In this document: in pieces, positions 35,401 through 47,454 of the stretch
How the letters are laid out: each line of letters opens with the position of its first letter
Numbering within the stretch: the first letter of the stretch is position 1
Origin: Boletus sp. NGJ
Lineage: Eukaryota > Basidiomycota > Agaricomycetes > Boletales > Boletaceae
Assembly: GCA_019096195.1 (NCBI GenBank)
Contig: JAGTXK010000091.1
Span: forward strand, 1,054,001 to 1,118,000
DNA length: 64,000 nt
Direction of reading: 5' to 3'
The notes under the pieces: model-generated
What the model was told of the DNA's origin: nothing
Databases searched by the model: none
What the model saw: the letters and a program-made list of their open reading frames with translations, nothing else
Made by a program: the position numbers and the translations under genes

Positions 35401-37789
35401 ATACCCAGACGAACCTGTGTACTTTTCATCTGGGTTGCCTGTGGTGCACTGAGTGCTCGGGATGCGCTCAAGTCCCGCCGGAACACATTCGTCGCCACTC
35501 CGAACATAGTTGTAATCACTAGAGTAATCATTCATGACCGAGATGAGCACATATATCATTAGTGAATCCCACCTACCACTCATAGTCGTGGTCTTGGCAA
35601 ATGCATGGTTCTCCGTAGACGGCAGGTAAATGGAACTTATCACCTACGTAGCAGTCTACGTCGGCTTTGCGGCGGTTATACCATTGCTAAAATTCCGTCC
35701 ATACGTATTTTCCGCTGAACATGCTTGCGCACTCACCTTGACACCCATCAAACATTCCGTATCAGGCTTCGCACGTGCATACCACTTCTCGTAGTCATCA
35801 TCGCCACACTTGCGGGGTAGCACCCCAGCAAAGTCGAGATGTATTACAGCATAGCGACCATCGCCTTCCCTTTGATCTTTTCGGGAAAGTTGGCCAAGGA
35901 GAATAAACTTTTGGGATGTCGCGTCACTGACAGTGGTGAGCGCTTTGGCGCGTACGCTGACACCAAGGGTAAACGATTTCCTGACACGCGCCAACGTGGT
36001 CAGTTGAACATACAGAAGTCATAATGTCGACGTACCAGGTACGACCGAAATCGGTAGAATAGTTCACAGTATCAGTCATCTCCTCGTCGTTTACGGCTAA
36101 GATGATACTACCCGTGTCTCCGAACTCGTACATGTGGGCCTGTCTCTGGACCATGCGCCACGACAAGCCAGCGTCTGTACTCAGGAAGGTATCGCACTCC
36201 TCGTAAGGAGAAAGCTGCTTCCCAATGGAGCCGACACCCATGACGAGGCCTGGAGCAGTAGAAGAGAAGATGGGTCCGAAGTTGTGGGGGTCCGTGACGG
36301 AATGCAAGTGTAATGAACATTCGTCGAGGTTGGAAGGGTCGCACGAGATCTGCTTGCCATCGCTGTCCGACGATGGTGCACGAATGGCAGACCAACTGCT
36401 ACCTTTCGAGGTGTTAATCGAAGATATCACGAGTGGGGGCCACTATGCGACCTACCGTCATCGAAAGTGATCATCGATCTCAGCTTCTTTTGGGCACTCT
36501 TCCTCTCCACGTCCAGAGCGTTCATCACCACATTCGCAATACCAACCCCAGCAACCCCCTGCACGTTCTCATAATCCACGTATCCTCCCATATTGCGATT
36601 CGTGTCTTTAAGACTCTCCACAAAGTACGTTCCGTTCGAGTTGCTTACGAACAATGTTCCAATCGTGCTCTGGTCTTGGAGCATGACGTCCACGGCTAGG
36701 GAGTGGATAGTCGACTCGACGATGGTGTACGCATTCTGCCGTAAACGTGCTTGGGATGCATGTGGAAACTGGGCCCTCGCCCACTCCTTTGTATCCACCG
36801 TCACATATAACTGCATGTCACCGTCGTTGCCAGATATCACGTCCTTTAACGCAACGACCGCGAACTTGGACACTACCGCAAATGCTATGACACCTTTGGC
36901 ATTCTTTCCAATTCCGAGGTCTTCGATATCGACAGTTTGGAAAAAGTCGGGGGAGGAATAGAGTCGGGAAGATGAGAGTGTGTGATGGGAGGTTCCAACG
37001 CTAGACGAATCGTATGCGACACAGTATATTAAGTTCTCATGAGCACTGTGCTTGAAGTCCTTGGAACTGTGCGCGAACTGACAGGATGACGTGTCTTTAA
37101 GGAGTACTTCCGGTGTCGAAGAAAACCCATCGGTGGTGTAATACGTCTAAAGAAGGATTAACGGGGGTGAAGGAGATAGACATGTGCAGATACTTACCAC
37201 GTCAGTGCAGACGTTGTTCCAGCTCACTTGCTCACAGATAGTTCCCTGGTACAGTATGTGATCCCATTTGTCAGAGTGGAAAGAAAGTGGCTTTGGTGTG
37301 TAGCTGAGAGGAGCAAGAACCTCGAATGAACGCCAAGTCTTGCCACGATTTTCGGTGCGGTAATGAGTCATTCCATCCGTCAATGCGAATGCCTGGGTAG
37401 AGTAATGGGGTGATGGGATTCATGAAGAGCCACTGGGACGTGTTACTTACATATCTGTTATCGAAAGGATGTGGTATGACCATAGAGACAATGCCGCCCG
37501 GAATATCCTCTGCCCTACTCCAGGACTTGCCCTCGTCCTGTGACACATAAAGATCTCCAGTAACTATGTCGTGGTAGACGACACTCTGCATTGAAAGTCA
37601 AGGTCATTCTAGGCTAGATATGCATGAACACGAACGCACTGATGTGTCTTCAAAGAAGAACAATCTGCCTGGCAAATTGTCGAAGTGGGACACACTGACT
37701 TCTGGCTCCTGCGCCGTGGCAAATCCGATGTAGACCAAAAACGCAAGCAATGCCCACAGTGATGCAGCAGTCCTATGGCAGAACGCCAT
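32414..37789 (-). CDS. VPS10: Vacuolar/endosomal sorting receptor Vps10 (sortilin family)
   Basis: Type I receptor that carries soluble vacuolar hydrolases from the late Golgi to endosomes and is recycled by retromer. Nineteen exons on the minus strand (first 37789-37640, last 32648-32414) give 1,465 residues; yeast Vps10 has 1,579. Residues 1-26 form a signal peptide ([20 protein letters not shown]...). Two luminal Vps10 domains follow, each with Asp-box-type repeats (for example [54 protein letters not shown]) and a Cys-rich 10CC-like module ([21 protein letters not shown] in domain 1; [18 protein letters not shown] in domain 2). The membrane helix lies at about 1359-1380. The tail ends [18 protein letters not shown] after a second hydrophobic stretch, as in other fungal Vps10 proteins. 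All 18 introns are GT-AG, mostly 37-66 bp, and all junctions keep frame. Exon 9 is only 35 bp. Confidence 0.93.
35225..35259 (-). other. 35-bp exon 9 of VPS10
   Basis: Encodes [11 protein letters not shown] between the Cys-rich module and the second Vps10 domain. Needed to keep frame and to give the E-G-E-x-x-x-Q-I/H sequence expected in fungal Vps10. Confidence 0.75.
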
Positions 37790-38451
37790 GGTGGACGAGG
37801 AGTGTGACGACTACGTGTCCGCAGTAAGGGAATGATATGTACGTGTGCAGCTCGAATCCAAGCTGGGCAAAAGAGGAGGCTGCGCTCTATTTTGCCACGA
37901 CCAAGTTGGGTCACCCACAGTGATACAAGTTAGCATTTGCATTTCAACTACATACTTGGCAAGTTTTCCCAATCCTCCGCCTCAAAGTTTGAAAACTAGC
38001 TGTTTACCACAGGTATTCTGTCCTCCGTTGTGATCCACTGGGTTGAAATATTGAGTCGGCCTCGTTTTTCATCGTAAGGCTGTGCAACCCAACGGGTGAA
38101 GGCTCTCCCGGCAGCTGGCAGGAGAGTGCTTCCCTCCCATCCTAGTGATACTGCATTGCGTGTGGAAAATTTACAATCCATCATTGCTCTCACCCATACC
38201 CCTTGCCAGTATGAAGTGAGATACACCTCGAAAATAGCTCATTGCCACAGTGTTGCGGATTTTTAGGCGCATTGCAAGACGAGCGGATACACTTTCAGGT
38301 GTGTCCACACGGCTTCTGCAATAAAATCACTTTGCCCTCACTGACCGCTTCGTATAGCGTCCCGGGTGTTCCCATCTCTTACGGGAAATATTATAGCACT
38401 ATAAATGTTCATTCAACGCAGACACCATACACCCCTTCCATCTGCTTCAAC
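37790..38451. promoter_or_regulatory. Divergent promoter region of VPS10 and aspartic protease 1
   Basis: 662 bp between two divergent start codons. A TATAAAT box at 38400-38406 lies 46 bp upstream of the protease ATG. No TATA-like box is evident on the VPS10 side. Confidence 0.5.
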
Positions 38452-39949
38452 ATGAGGTCGTTTGTTGCATTCCCTGCCGTCCTTCTCGCGACGTATGCCC
38501 TTGCCTCTCCAGTGATTACTGTTCCACTGACAAAGTTCCAGCGCACCGGAGCGTATCTCAAGGGAGCTCCTGACGCAGATCGTGCTCGTGCTGCCTTCTT
38601 AAAGTCTCGTACAACCAGTGGACCGACTACTGTTCCTGCGACCAACCTAGCATACGTCCAGTACACAACAAGCGTCGGCATCGGTAATCCACCGACATAT
38701 TATAACCTTGTTGTTGACACCGGCTCCTCTAACACTTTCTGTGGGTAGGTGTAGATGATCGATTGATGTCTCTGCAACATATGATCCGTGTTGCAGTACA
38801 GGTATTCCATATGTTCGGACATCCACTAGTATCCCCACAAGGGAAGCCGTAAACGTCACTTATGGGGCGGGTTACTTTTCGGGATTGGAGTGCAAGGATC
38901 TTCTAATTTTATCCGCACCTGATCATTAACAGCCATATAGACCTTGACCAGGTGACTCTCGCACCCAATCTTGTCCTCCAGAACCAATCAATCGGCGATG
39001 CACTCTATTATGCCGATTTCGAGGGTGTCGATGGCATTGTCGGTGTTGGACCTGTCGATCTCACACTGGGCACGCTCTCACCTGATACGAATACAACAAT
39101 TCCGACGGTCATGAACAACCTCGTGTCGCAGGGACTTGTAAAGGACCAAGTACTGGGTGTTTACTTTGCGCCTGCAACAAACTACACTGACACAAGTGAG
39201 TATTCAATGCCTGATCCTTGTTTTTCATCAAGCCTAAGATCTGCAGATGGTGCATTGACATACGGAGGCATTGATTCAAACCTGGTATGGATGTTGTTCT
39301 GCTCGGTGCTTAAGTGACTTATATTATCGTGTAGTACAAGGGCGAGCTGACGTATGTTCCTGTGACGAACACATATCTGGCCGCTTATTACTGGGGCATC
39401 AATGCCACTTTGTCTACGTACGGCGTCGACGTCGTCATCCCCACCTCCACTGCGGGGATCGTCGACACTGGTACCACGCGTATGCTTCCTCCACTCTTAC
39501 ATGGTCAGCCACTGGATCTGACGTAACTCTCGTGTTTTTCAGAGGTCCTTCCCGCAGACAACTTCTTCTCCGTATACGTGAATGCAATCCCGGGAGCGAT
39601 GTTGGATTCGAACACAGGTCTCATCGAAATTCCCGCTTCCTCCATCTCGCTCATGCAACCTCTCAACTTCTTGATCGCTGACCGGGTGTTCACCATGGAC
39701 GTCGCTGCCCAACTGATTCCAACAGACCAGAACATAGCATGGGGTGGAGTTGCTGGGAAACAATACGGTGTGGTGGCTAACTTGGGAAGTGACAGTGGAC
39801 AGGGGTTGGATTTCATTATCGGCCAGGAGTTCATGAAGAGGTACTATGCGGTCAGTAGTGGTTCTTGTTTGGAGACGCATAAACTCACTGAACACTTTTG
39901 GCAGGTATTCGACACGGATGTCAACCGCGTTGGATTTGCTCAGACGTAA
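38452..39949 (+). CDS. Secreted aspartic protease 1 (peptidase family A1)
   Basis: Pepsin-like endopeptidase. Seven exons: 38452-38744, 38797-38891, 38941-39195, 39247-39284, 39335-39503, 39543-39850 and 39905-39949; 400 residues. Signal peptide MRSFVAFPAVLLATYALA, then a propeptide (ITVPLTKFQ...). The two active-site motifs are VDTGSSNT (Asp89) and VDTGTT (Asp271). Other family features are YTTSVGIGNPPTYYNLVVDT, FEGVDGIVGVGPVDLT and RYYAVFDTDVNRVGFAQT at the end. Intron 2 (38892-38940) appears to use a GC donor (GAGT|GCAAGG), whereas the tandem paralogue has GTAAGG at the same site. It resembles the polyporopepsin group. It looks intact. Confidence 0.9.
38892..38940 (+). other. Probable GC-AG intron 2 of aspartic protease 1
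   Basis: Donor GCAAGG and acceptor CATATAG; 49 bp. The junction gives FSGLEYLDQVTL, parallel to FSGEEYLDQVTL from the GT-AG intron 41943-41995 of the paralogue. Confidence 0.75.
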
Positions 39950-41494
39950 GGCTTGATCCTTGTTGAACTTATTTAGATTTGAGCTTTCCCACCCACAGGA
40001 ACAACACTTTTACAATCCACCATGGATGATATCTCACAATGAGTGCTGTTGTGCAGCGATGCTCTGAAACCCAGCGCAGTCATTAGAGATATGTCGATAA
40101 ACAACTGATTTTTAATGTTCAGCGAGATATCATGACCTCTTTGTCAAGATTCCTGCCACCACACATGATACAACTGCTCAAATTTGGATCTCACTGACAT
40201 GCCAAGGTTACAACTATTTGCTGGCATTATTTCGAGTCCAAGAAGCATGAAAAGTAGAATTAAGGCCAAATAGTAAGGAAGGATTATGTTAAAGTCAGTC
40301 AGACATCGCCGAGAAAGCCATAAATGTGATTGGCAGCAGCTTACCAGTACTGTCCATGGTACTTGGATTTGTTCGCTAGTGTTATTGCCGCCAGCTAATG
40401 GTGAGCACTTGAGCGCTAGATCCCGTTTGACATCGCGAGTCGGAGCTACTGAGTGTGGTAGTAGATACATCGCTGAAAAATCATTGCTACGCGATATTTA
40501 CAACGACTGTCAGTGATTTCACTTCCCACAGTGTCAGCCCTGCATGCAACCGTAAGGCGTGCGTTAAGGCATTTTTCCTCCGACCGGCAGTCCCCGACCG
40601 TCGCCATAGTGTATTATGTAGGACTGTTAAGACGGTCGCTACAGAATAATATCACTTGTCCAAAAAAAAAAAAAACCTGCATGCATTGCCCCTCTCCTAT
40701 AATTTACCCACCCTACAGCTCAGCGGATGTCTTCATCGTGCGAGCAATAAATCACAGTAAGTCACAAGCGGTGAATTGCAGGCGTAAATTTGCGCTCTAA
40801 TTTACACCGCCCCAACATTACAGGGCCCATAGCTACCCACGAAGCAATCTTGCGTAGCAAGTACAGCCTTGTTGTGACGTCGTCAACTTGAATACTACAA
40901 CACCAGATCACTACACAAAGAAAGCGACGGCTAAGGTTCATAATGCTGGGTCATTTTTCGCTGCTCGCTCAGCCTTATATGTGACTTAGAATCAGATTGA
41001 TTACCAAGCGGTAGGCTACTAAATTCCCCCTCGTGTTAGAACACCCAACACTGACGGAGGTAAATGGATCCCGTCGACATATATGTATTAGACGGTTAAC
41101 AGTCAGATAAGCCCAATATCCTACGAAGTCCCGCAAAAACGGCGTCTTTTTGTGTGCTTTTCTTATGAGTCCAACAGGTTCGACACTAGTCGAATGACAG
41201 TGATATGATTCATATTTTGCCGATGTATGCCTTCTCCACCCACATCTGAAAGGTGGTATGTAACGTTATCGCTAGACGGCTCTACCGCAGGCCTTCGAGA
41301 ATTATCATTGGAGGACGGCTGGTAAAAAAAGGAAATTTACAGCATGGACCTGAGCTGTGCTGAATACGGTCGCCTAAAAGGTGCCATTTTGGCTCGCTAA
41401 ACCCGGTCCCAGATTGTAGATGCACCCTTCTCTCGTGAGTAATCGCACTATAAATGTCCAACACCAACGGTGTACCCTCTATCCCTCCCTCAGC
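39950..41494. other. Intergenic region between the tandem proteases
   Basis: 3' flank of protease 1 and promoter of protease 2. Contains an A14-type tract near 40658-40672 and a TATAAAT box at 41449-41455, 40 bp upstream of the second ATG. The block CACTATAAATGT is common to both protease promoters. No further gene supported. Confidence 0.5.
41449..41455 (+). promoter_or_regulatory. TATA box of aspartic protease 2
   Basis: TATAAAT, 40 bp upstream of the ATG at 41495; protease 1 has the same box 46 bp upstream of its ATG (38400-38406). Confidence 0.55.
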
Positions 41495-43025
41495 ATGAGG
41501 TCGCTTGTTGCACTCTCCGTCGTCTTTCTCGCGGCGTCTGTCTCTGCATCTTCGATCTTCACCGTTCCACTGACGAAGTTCAGTCGTCCTCGTATGACAG
41601 GGAATCTGAAGAGAGCTTTTCGCGCACATCGTCGTGCTCGTGTCAGCTACCTGAAAACCCGTACAACCAGTGGGCAGACTACTGCTCCGGCGACCAACAT
41701 ATTTTTCTCAGGGTACACAACACGCGTCGGTATCGGTAATCCACCGACATATTATAACCTTGTTGTTGACACTGGCTCCTCTAACACATGGTGTGGGTAG
41801 GTATGGATGTTCGATTGTACTCATGCAACATACAAATTTTGTTGCAGAGCTAGCAGTCCATATGTTCGGACGCCAACCAGTATCGACACAGGGGAAGCCG
41901 TGAACGTCACTTATTGGATGGGTAACTTTTCTGGAGAGGAGTGTAAGGATTCTATAACTTTATCTGCATCCGATCACTGGCATTAACAGTAACAGACCTT
42001 GACCAGGTGACTCTCGCACCCAATCTTGTCCTCAATAACCAATCAATCGGCGATGCATTATCTTATCACGATATGCAAGGTTTCGATGGCATCCTCGGTC
42101 TTGGACCTGTCGATCTCACACTGAATTCACTCTCACCTGATAGGAATGAAACTATTCCGACGGTCATGAACAACCTCGTGTCGCAGGGATTTATCAAGAA
42201 CCAAGTACTTGGTGTTTACTTTGCGCCTGCAACAAACTCCAGTGATACAAGTGAGTATACAATGCCTGATCTTTGTTTTCCATCCAGCCTGAGTTCTGTA
42301 GATGGTGCATTGACTTATGGAGGCGCTGATTCAAGCCTGGTACGGATGCGGTTCTTGTTTCGTTCATTGTCAGCTTGGTGCTTAAATGGCTTATGTCCGT
42401 CGTGTAGTACCGAGGCGAGCTGACGTATGTTCCTATGACGGACACATATCCGGCCTCCAGTTTCTGGGGCATCAACGTCACTTTGGCTATGTACGGCACC
42501 GACGTCGTCATTCCCGCTTCCACTACTGGGGTCATCGACACCGGTACCACGCGTATATTTCTTTCTCCACTATTACCTGGTCAGTCATTGGATCTGACAC
42601 AAACGCCTTGCTCTTCAGAGCTCCTCCTCGCAGACAACTTCTTCTCCGCATACGTGAATGCAATCCCGGGAGCGACGTTGGATTCGACCACAGGTCTCCT
42701 CGAGATTCCCACTTCCTCCATCCCACTCATGCAACCCCTCAACTTCACGATGGCTGACCGGGTGTTCACCATGGACGTCGCTGCTCAACTATTTCCATCA
42801 AACGAGGACATAGCATTGGGTGGAGTTGCTGGGAAACAATATGGTGTGGTGGGCAGCCTGGGATACATTGGTGTAAAGGGATTTGGATTCGTTCTCGGAG
42901 TGACATTCATGGAGAGGTACTATGCGGTATATAGTGATTTGTCTGTGGAGAAGCATAAACTTATTGTTCAATTTTGGCAGGTATTCGACGCGGACGCCAG
43001 CCGCGTTGGATTTGCTCAGACGTAA
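41495..43025 (+). CDS. Secreted aspartic protease 2 (peptidase family A1)
   Basis: Tandem paralogue of protease 1 with the same seven-exon structure: 41495-41796, 41848-41942, 41996-42250, 42302-42339, 42408-42579, 42619-42926 and 42981-43025; 404 residues. Signal peptide MRSLVALSVVFLAASVSA. Active-site motifs VDTGSSNT (Asp92) and IDTGTT (Asp274). The end reads RYYAVFDADASRVGFAQT. Most differences from protease 1 lie in the propeptide and in surface-type segments; intron positions and phases are identical, which shows a direct tandem duplication. Looks intact. Confidence 0.92.
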
Positions 43026-43656
43026 TTCTTGGTCCGTGTCGAACTTATTTAAATCTGAGCTTGCCCATCCACAGGAGTAACACTTTTACAACCTACCAAG
43101 GGTAATATCTCACCGTGCTACCCCTGGAGTCCCATATTTCTTAGATGCTCAGATACTCGAGTAAAGTCACTGGAAACATCAATAAATTCTACCGATTCAG
43201 AACGTTTATAAAGACGTCACGACCTCTTTGTTGAGATCCCTGTCGCTACTCGTTTGCTGGATCGCTATCACGATTTCTTATATTGGTCGCATCTATTCCA
43301 TGTTGGCTGTGTATTCTAACCTGCCGGCTCTCCGACACCATACAATTATCGTATCACGGGTGTTGGTAGTTGCGGCCGTCTATGGGTCGTCTTCCCCTCA
43401 AGGTTTCCCCATATCAACCACAACAGGCCAGATTTGCTGTCTCGCGATGGCGTCGCCCCTTTGAGCCGTTACGTTAAACTCGGCAGCTCAGCCCGTCTCG
43501 TCCACATGTCTAGGATGCTCCTTCTCTAATGCAAGTCCTTATAATCTGATATTGACATTCTTTTGTTGCTTTCGAAGTCACGCCGCAAATCGAACAAATC
43601 ACTCCTTCATCTCACGAGCGCTGTCCCCCTTCGACCAGCCTTTCGATGAGAGGCAT
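43026..43656. other. 3' flank of protease 2
   Basis: No recognised gene. Frames of up to 78 codons are present but unsupported. Confidence 0.45.
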
Positions 43657-43892
43657 CAGTAAATTTACATGCATCTTAATCTGGCTTATTCTAGCTAATT
43701 CTGCTTGTCAAATTACAAAATATATTCATTACCATGATAATGCATTCCAGAACATTAGAGACATCATCAACAACCAAGCTAATCTATTTTTCAACAAACT
43801 GAGGGTTAGAATTTGTCTCTATGTCAGATTTGGAAATGTTGTGCAAGTCAGTAAGCTGAATAAGACAGAATAAGATGCATGTAAATTTACTG
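43657..43892. mobile_element. 236-bp MITE
   Basis: Terminal inverted repeats of about 36 bp beginning CAGTAAATTTACATGCATCT match at about 34 positions. Flanks ATGAGAGGCAT (43646-43656) and ATGAGAGATAT (43893-43903) agree at 9 of 11 positions, which fits a 9-11 bp target duplication as made by Mutator-like elements. No coding capacity. Confidence 0.85.
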
Positions 43893-44528
43893 ATGAGAGA
43901 TATGGATGCCAAGGCCAACTAACACGCAGTCGAGCCACTCGCGTTCTTGGGGAATACATATTTGGGTTTCTACGGACTGGCAATCTATGGTAGGCTCCCG
44001 ATAGTGACACTTAGAAGCAATATGTCGACGTCTTGTGGGCCATGAAATATCGACGTGACGTGTGTTGTGCGGAGGGTACGCTAGGTGGAAGTTGCGTCCA
44101 GCAGGTCAGTTGCAGGCTTATAGCGCCGATCTTGGACTCTCTCGTCTTCCTTGATCGGAAAACAATGGCATTAAAGTTCATGTGCATCTCTTCAAACTCG
44201 CCGGCATACGACCGTCGTCATCTCCGAGTCCGCTGCTTATGTCCCAGTGTCGGCGCGAGAAAGAAGACGTGCTGCGGCGTTGAGTAGAACACATGAGAAC
44301 AGAGATCTGGGTCCGATTGTGGAACCCACCCAATACTTACTTGTAGTGTACCTGCTTACTCGGGCTAAGGAAACTTGCAAAAAACATGGCGAAAAAGTGT
44401 CCCACCCTAAAACCACATAGTACGTAGCGGGAATTAAATATATGTCCAACAAAGTGATTAAAGAGCCCCATCGGACAAGGGAATTAAGAAGAGCACAAGG
44501 GGAGGCCTGGCATCGCAGAATGCAGCGC
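43893..44528. other. Intergenic region
   Basis: Between the MITE and the 3' end of the seven-TM gene. No gene recognised. Confidence 0.45.
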
Positions 44529-46078
44529 TCACTGATAACATGGCGTCGAAAGCCCACTAGACTTGACTACATCCTCCTCGTCCACTTCCACCTCCAGAGC
44601 ACCCGACGCCGCCACCGTATCACCCACTTCAACCAAAACACCTGAAACCCCCACGTTGAAACATCGGCGCGAACTCACTTCAACCACGACATACCTCGAC
44701 TATTTCCTTTCTCCGACTCAAACGCACCACGCGCACTGAAATTCGCGCCATCCGTTGGTATAGTGCTCCCTGTGCTCCCAAACGTCAGCGTCGGAGGTGA
44801 CGTCGCAACGCGCCACGTCCCAAGTCCGGGAAAGGAGAACCCGTGGGGATGGCGCTTCTCCATGGCGTTGTTGTCTATTGGAGACGCGTTTACCCGCAAG
44901 TCGGTCTCCGCTTCGCGACGACTGACGTTGCCCGACCATACGGTGGCGAAGACGACACCGAACACGGCAAGCATGGTGTTTACGAGTACGATCTCGTTCA
45001 CGATTAGTATGTTGACGTCGCGATAGACGACAACGAGCTGTGCGATGGAGAATAGAGATGGGATGATGAAGTTTGAGAGCGCGATGCGAGAGAGGGTCCG
45101 CATGCGCTGAGCAAACGTCACTAAAGGATCGAATGACCGTCAATTCAGCAGACGATGGATCGCTGGAGAAGCAACAATCTGTTTACCTTTGTTCGGATGA
45201 ATGTTGCTCGTGACCCCCTGTTCATTTCCCCGGTCCCGGATGGTCCAAAGGAATGCAAGCGATGCATATCTACTCATCAGGGGAAAAAAGGAAGACGTTT
45301 CAGAGCATTGATCCCCCGACTGGGCTTTCGGAGAGAAAGGGTCAACAAGCACTTACGCGTTGTCTACCACCTGAGCGGACCATTCGATCTTCAGGTAAGG
45401 CGTCGCCGCCCACACAATGGCGATGTTTTCAGGACCGAGAGGTCCACGCGCAGCATCCACCAGGACTTTGATGAAGATGATCATGTTGACGACGCGAGCA
45501 ATCTTAAGGAGGATCGGAAGGGACGTCAGGATAGCAAAACGTGCCAGACCGAGGTGAGTGAGTGGATGGACGGAGATGAGGCGAACAAGCAAGATGAGGT
45601 CGACAAGTATAGACTGAAAGGCGCCAATGATTCCAATGGCGATGTTCACCTATGTAAGAAATTCATGAGGGGAAGTGTGCATCAAAGGGTCCGCCGGTTG
45701 AAAGTGCAGCGCACCGAAGGGGGCCATGGATCTTGAAGGGACAATATAGAATGAATCTGCAGACGTTTATTAGTGATTGCGTGCGATCAGCTGCCTATCC
45801 TGAGGTGCTCGACTCACTGCAAATGCGTCAATCATTACACCCGCAGTGAAAGCGAGGATAATGGCCACTACATTCAGGATAAAGATAGGCCGTCGGCGAC
45901 TATGGGGAGTGGAAAAGTAGAACAATGCAATCAGGAGAGGCAAGAGAAGCGTCAAGAATGTATGTCCAATCATGATGGAGTTTAGCGAGGGTTGTATGAT
46001 GGCATTGGGGTCCGGTGCCGGTGGGGCCGCTGAAGGAGGTACGGACCCAGGATTTGTGGCATTGGCATGGGTAGACAT
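44529..46078 (-). CDS. Seven-transmembrane, Ste2-like receptor-type protein
   Basis: Six exons on the minus strand: 46078-45818, 45756-45715, 45649-45357, 45269-45187, 45120-44695 and 44641-44529; 405 residues. Hydrophobic segments appear near residues 35-55 (FLTLLLPLLIALFYF), 63-86 (RRRPIFILNVVAIILAFTAG), 102-125 (VNIAIGIIGAFQSILVDLIL), 140-163, 190-212, 235-258 and 265-290 (VLVNTMLAVFGVVFATVWSG). The SRRRPIFILN motif and the ending V-x-T-x-x-A-V-x-x-V-x-x-x-x-W resemble the fungal Ste2 pheromone-receptor fold, but basidiomycete mating normally uses Ste3, so the ligand is unknown. The last exon is chosen because its splice keeps frame and adds an acidic tail; without it the protein would end at 44675. 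Confidence 0.75.
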
Positions 46079-47454
46079 GGCTGAGGTGTTGAATTCGGTG
46101 AACGACCTCGATAACTAGGAGTACCTAAAAACAGTGGCTTCGGGTATGGGAAAGATCAGCTGCGAGAAAATGCTACAAAGTACAGTTTAAGTTGACCTGT
46201 TGATCAAATCTGCGACACGAGTGTCGTGGTAGCTAGCCTTCAAAGTCGAGCTGGGACGGAGGAACACGGAAACTCAATGGTCCCACCTACGGGGGGGAAG
46301 TGCCATGTCAATAGAGGCAGGGCTTTTATGACCCAGTTTTACACCGCCTAGATCTCTGATCAATCAAGGCCTACCAAGCGATTATCCGAGTGGGAATAGG
46401 GAACTAAGAAGTCGACTAGAACTCACATGCACATACATAATGAGCAGAGATAACATCGTTGTGGCCGCAACTTGAACTCAGGGCAAAGGCCCTCCACCGA
46501 TTGCACTGACGCACAGAGCAATCCCCGCACATTTCCCGTTGGACGCTAATTCTTTTTCGGACTTAGATGGTTCAACGAGCCAAGGACCTGAGTACGGAAC
46601 CCTGTGTCCGAGGTAACCACGGCTCAACCCAGGTTTGCATCTGTGGGAAGGCTAAATATAAGTACATAGTACTCTCAGAGCGTAGAATATGCACCCACCC
46701 ACGTGAGAGACTGTCGAAAGTACGTGTTGTTCGCCTTGGTCATCGTAACGTCGGCCTTGAAGTACCTTTCTGACACTGTCTTGGATCAGCGCTAGGAGCT
46801 AGGGACCCGTCGATGGAACTTCTGATGCATCGAAACAGAGGCACTGACATAGCCCGCGATCTCCTCTCCACCTCCGCGTGTGGTGTTGTTCGATGTTACT
46901 CCACTAGTGGCACAAACTGAAAGAAGGGATAGCATGATTGGCTGCACCAAGCTTCGAGCTCGACACGCGATCCTCAGGATGTGCAACAAGTACTGCTTTT
47001 TGTGTACCGCCAACCCTTCGTAGTCGGTGCGACCTATCGACGTTGTCAATTCCCAGCAAGGTACACAATATACTAGGCGTGTCCTTTTTTAATTTACGGG
47101 GCGCCGAGAGATTTGAAATCCGATCCTTGGGCGGAACAGACATGTCAATGTTTTCTATTTTGCTAGTGATGGAGATTCCGAGGAAAACCAGATGATCAGG
47201 AAGTGATTCCCAACAATGACTTGCACCACATGGTCGTCCGTATTGCTACCCAACCACCCTACGAGGTAGGCGAGACCACAACCCCCAGCCTCTGGACTAG
47301 GATAACCGAATGGTCTCGGATATTGACCTACCCCACCTTGCTCCACCTTTCCCGAGTTTTGGTGCAGTTATCATCAATGCAAGTCCAGGAACTGTGCTAC
47401 AAACCTACCAATCTGCCCGGGGCGGGATGGCTACTCCAGCGCCAGGGTAAGGAC
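46079..47454. other. Intergenic region
   Basis: 1.4 kb between the seven-TM gene start and the J-protein gene end. A minus-strand stretch near 46455-46535 looks weakly tRNA-like. No coding gene is recognised. Confidence 0.4.

Noticed and set aside
43646-43873. 75-codon open frame inside the MITE
   Set aside because: It spans the inverted-repeat element and has no conservation; it is a by-product of the AT-rich repeat.
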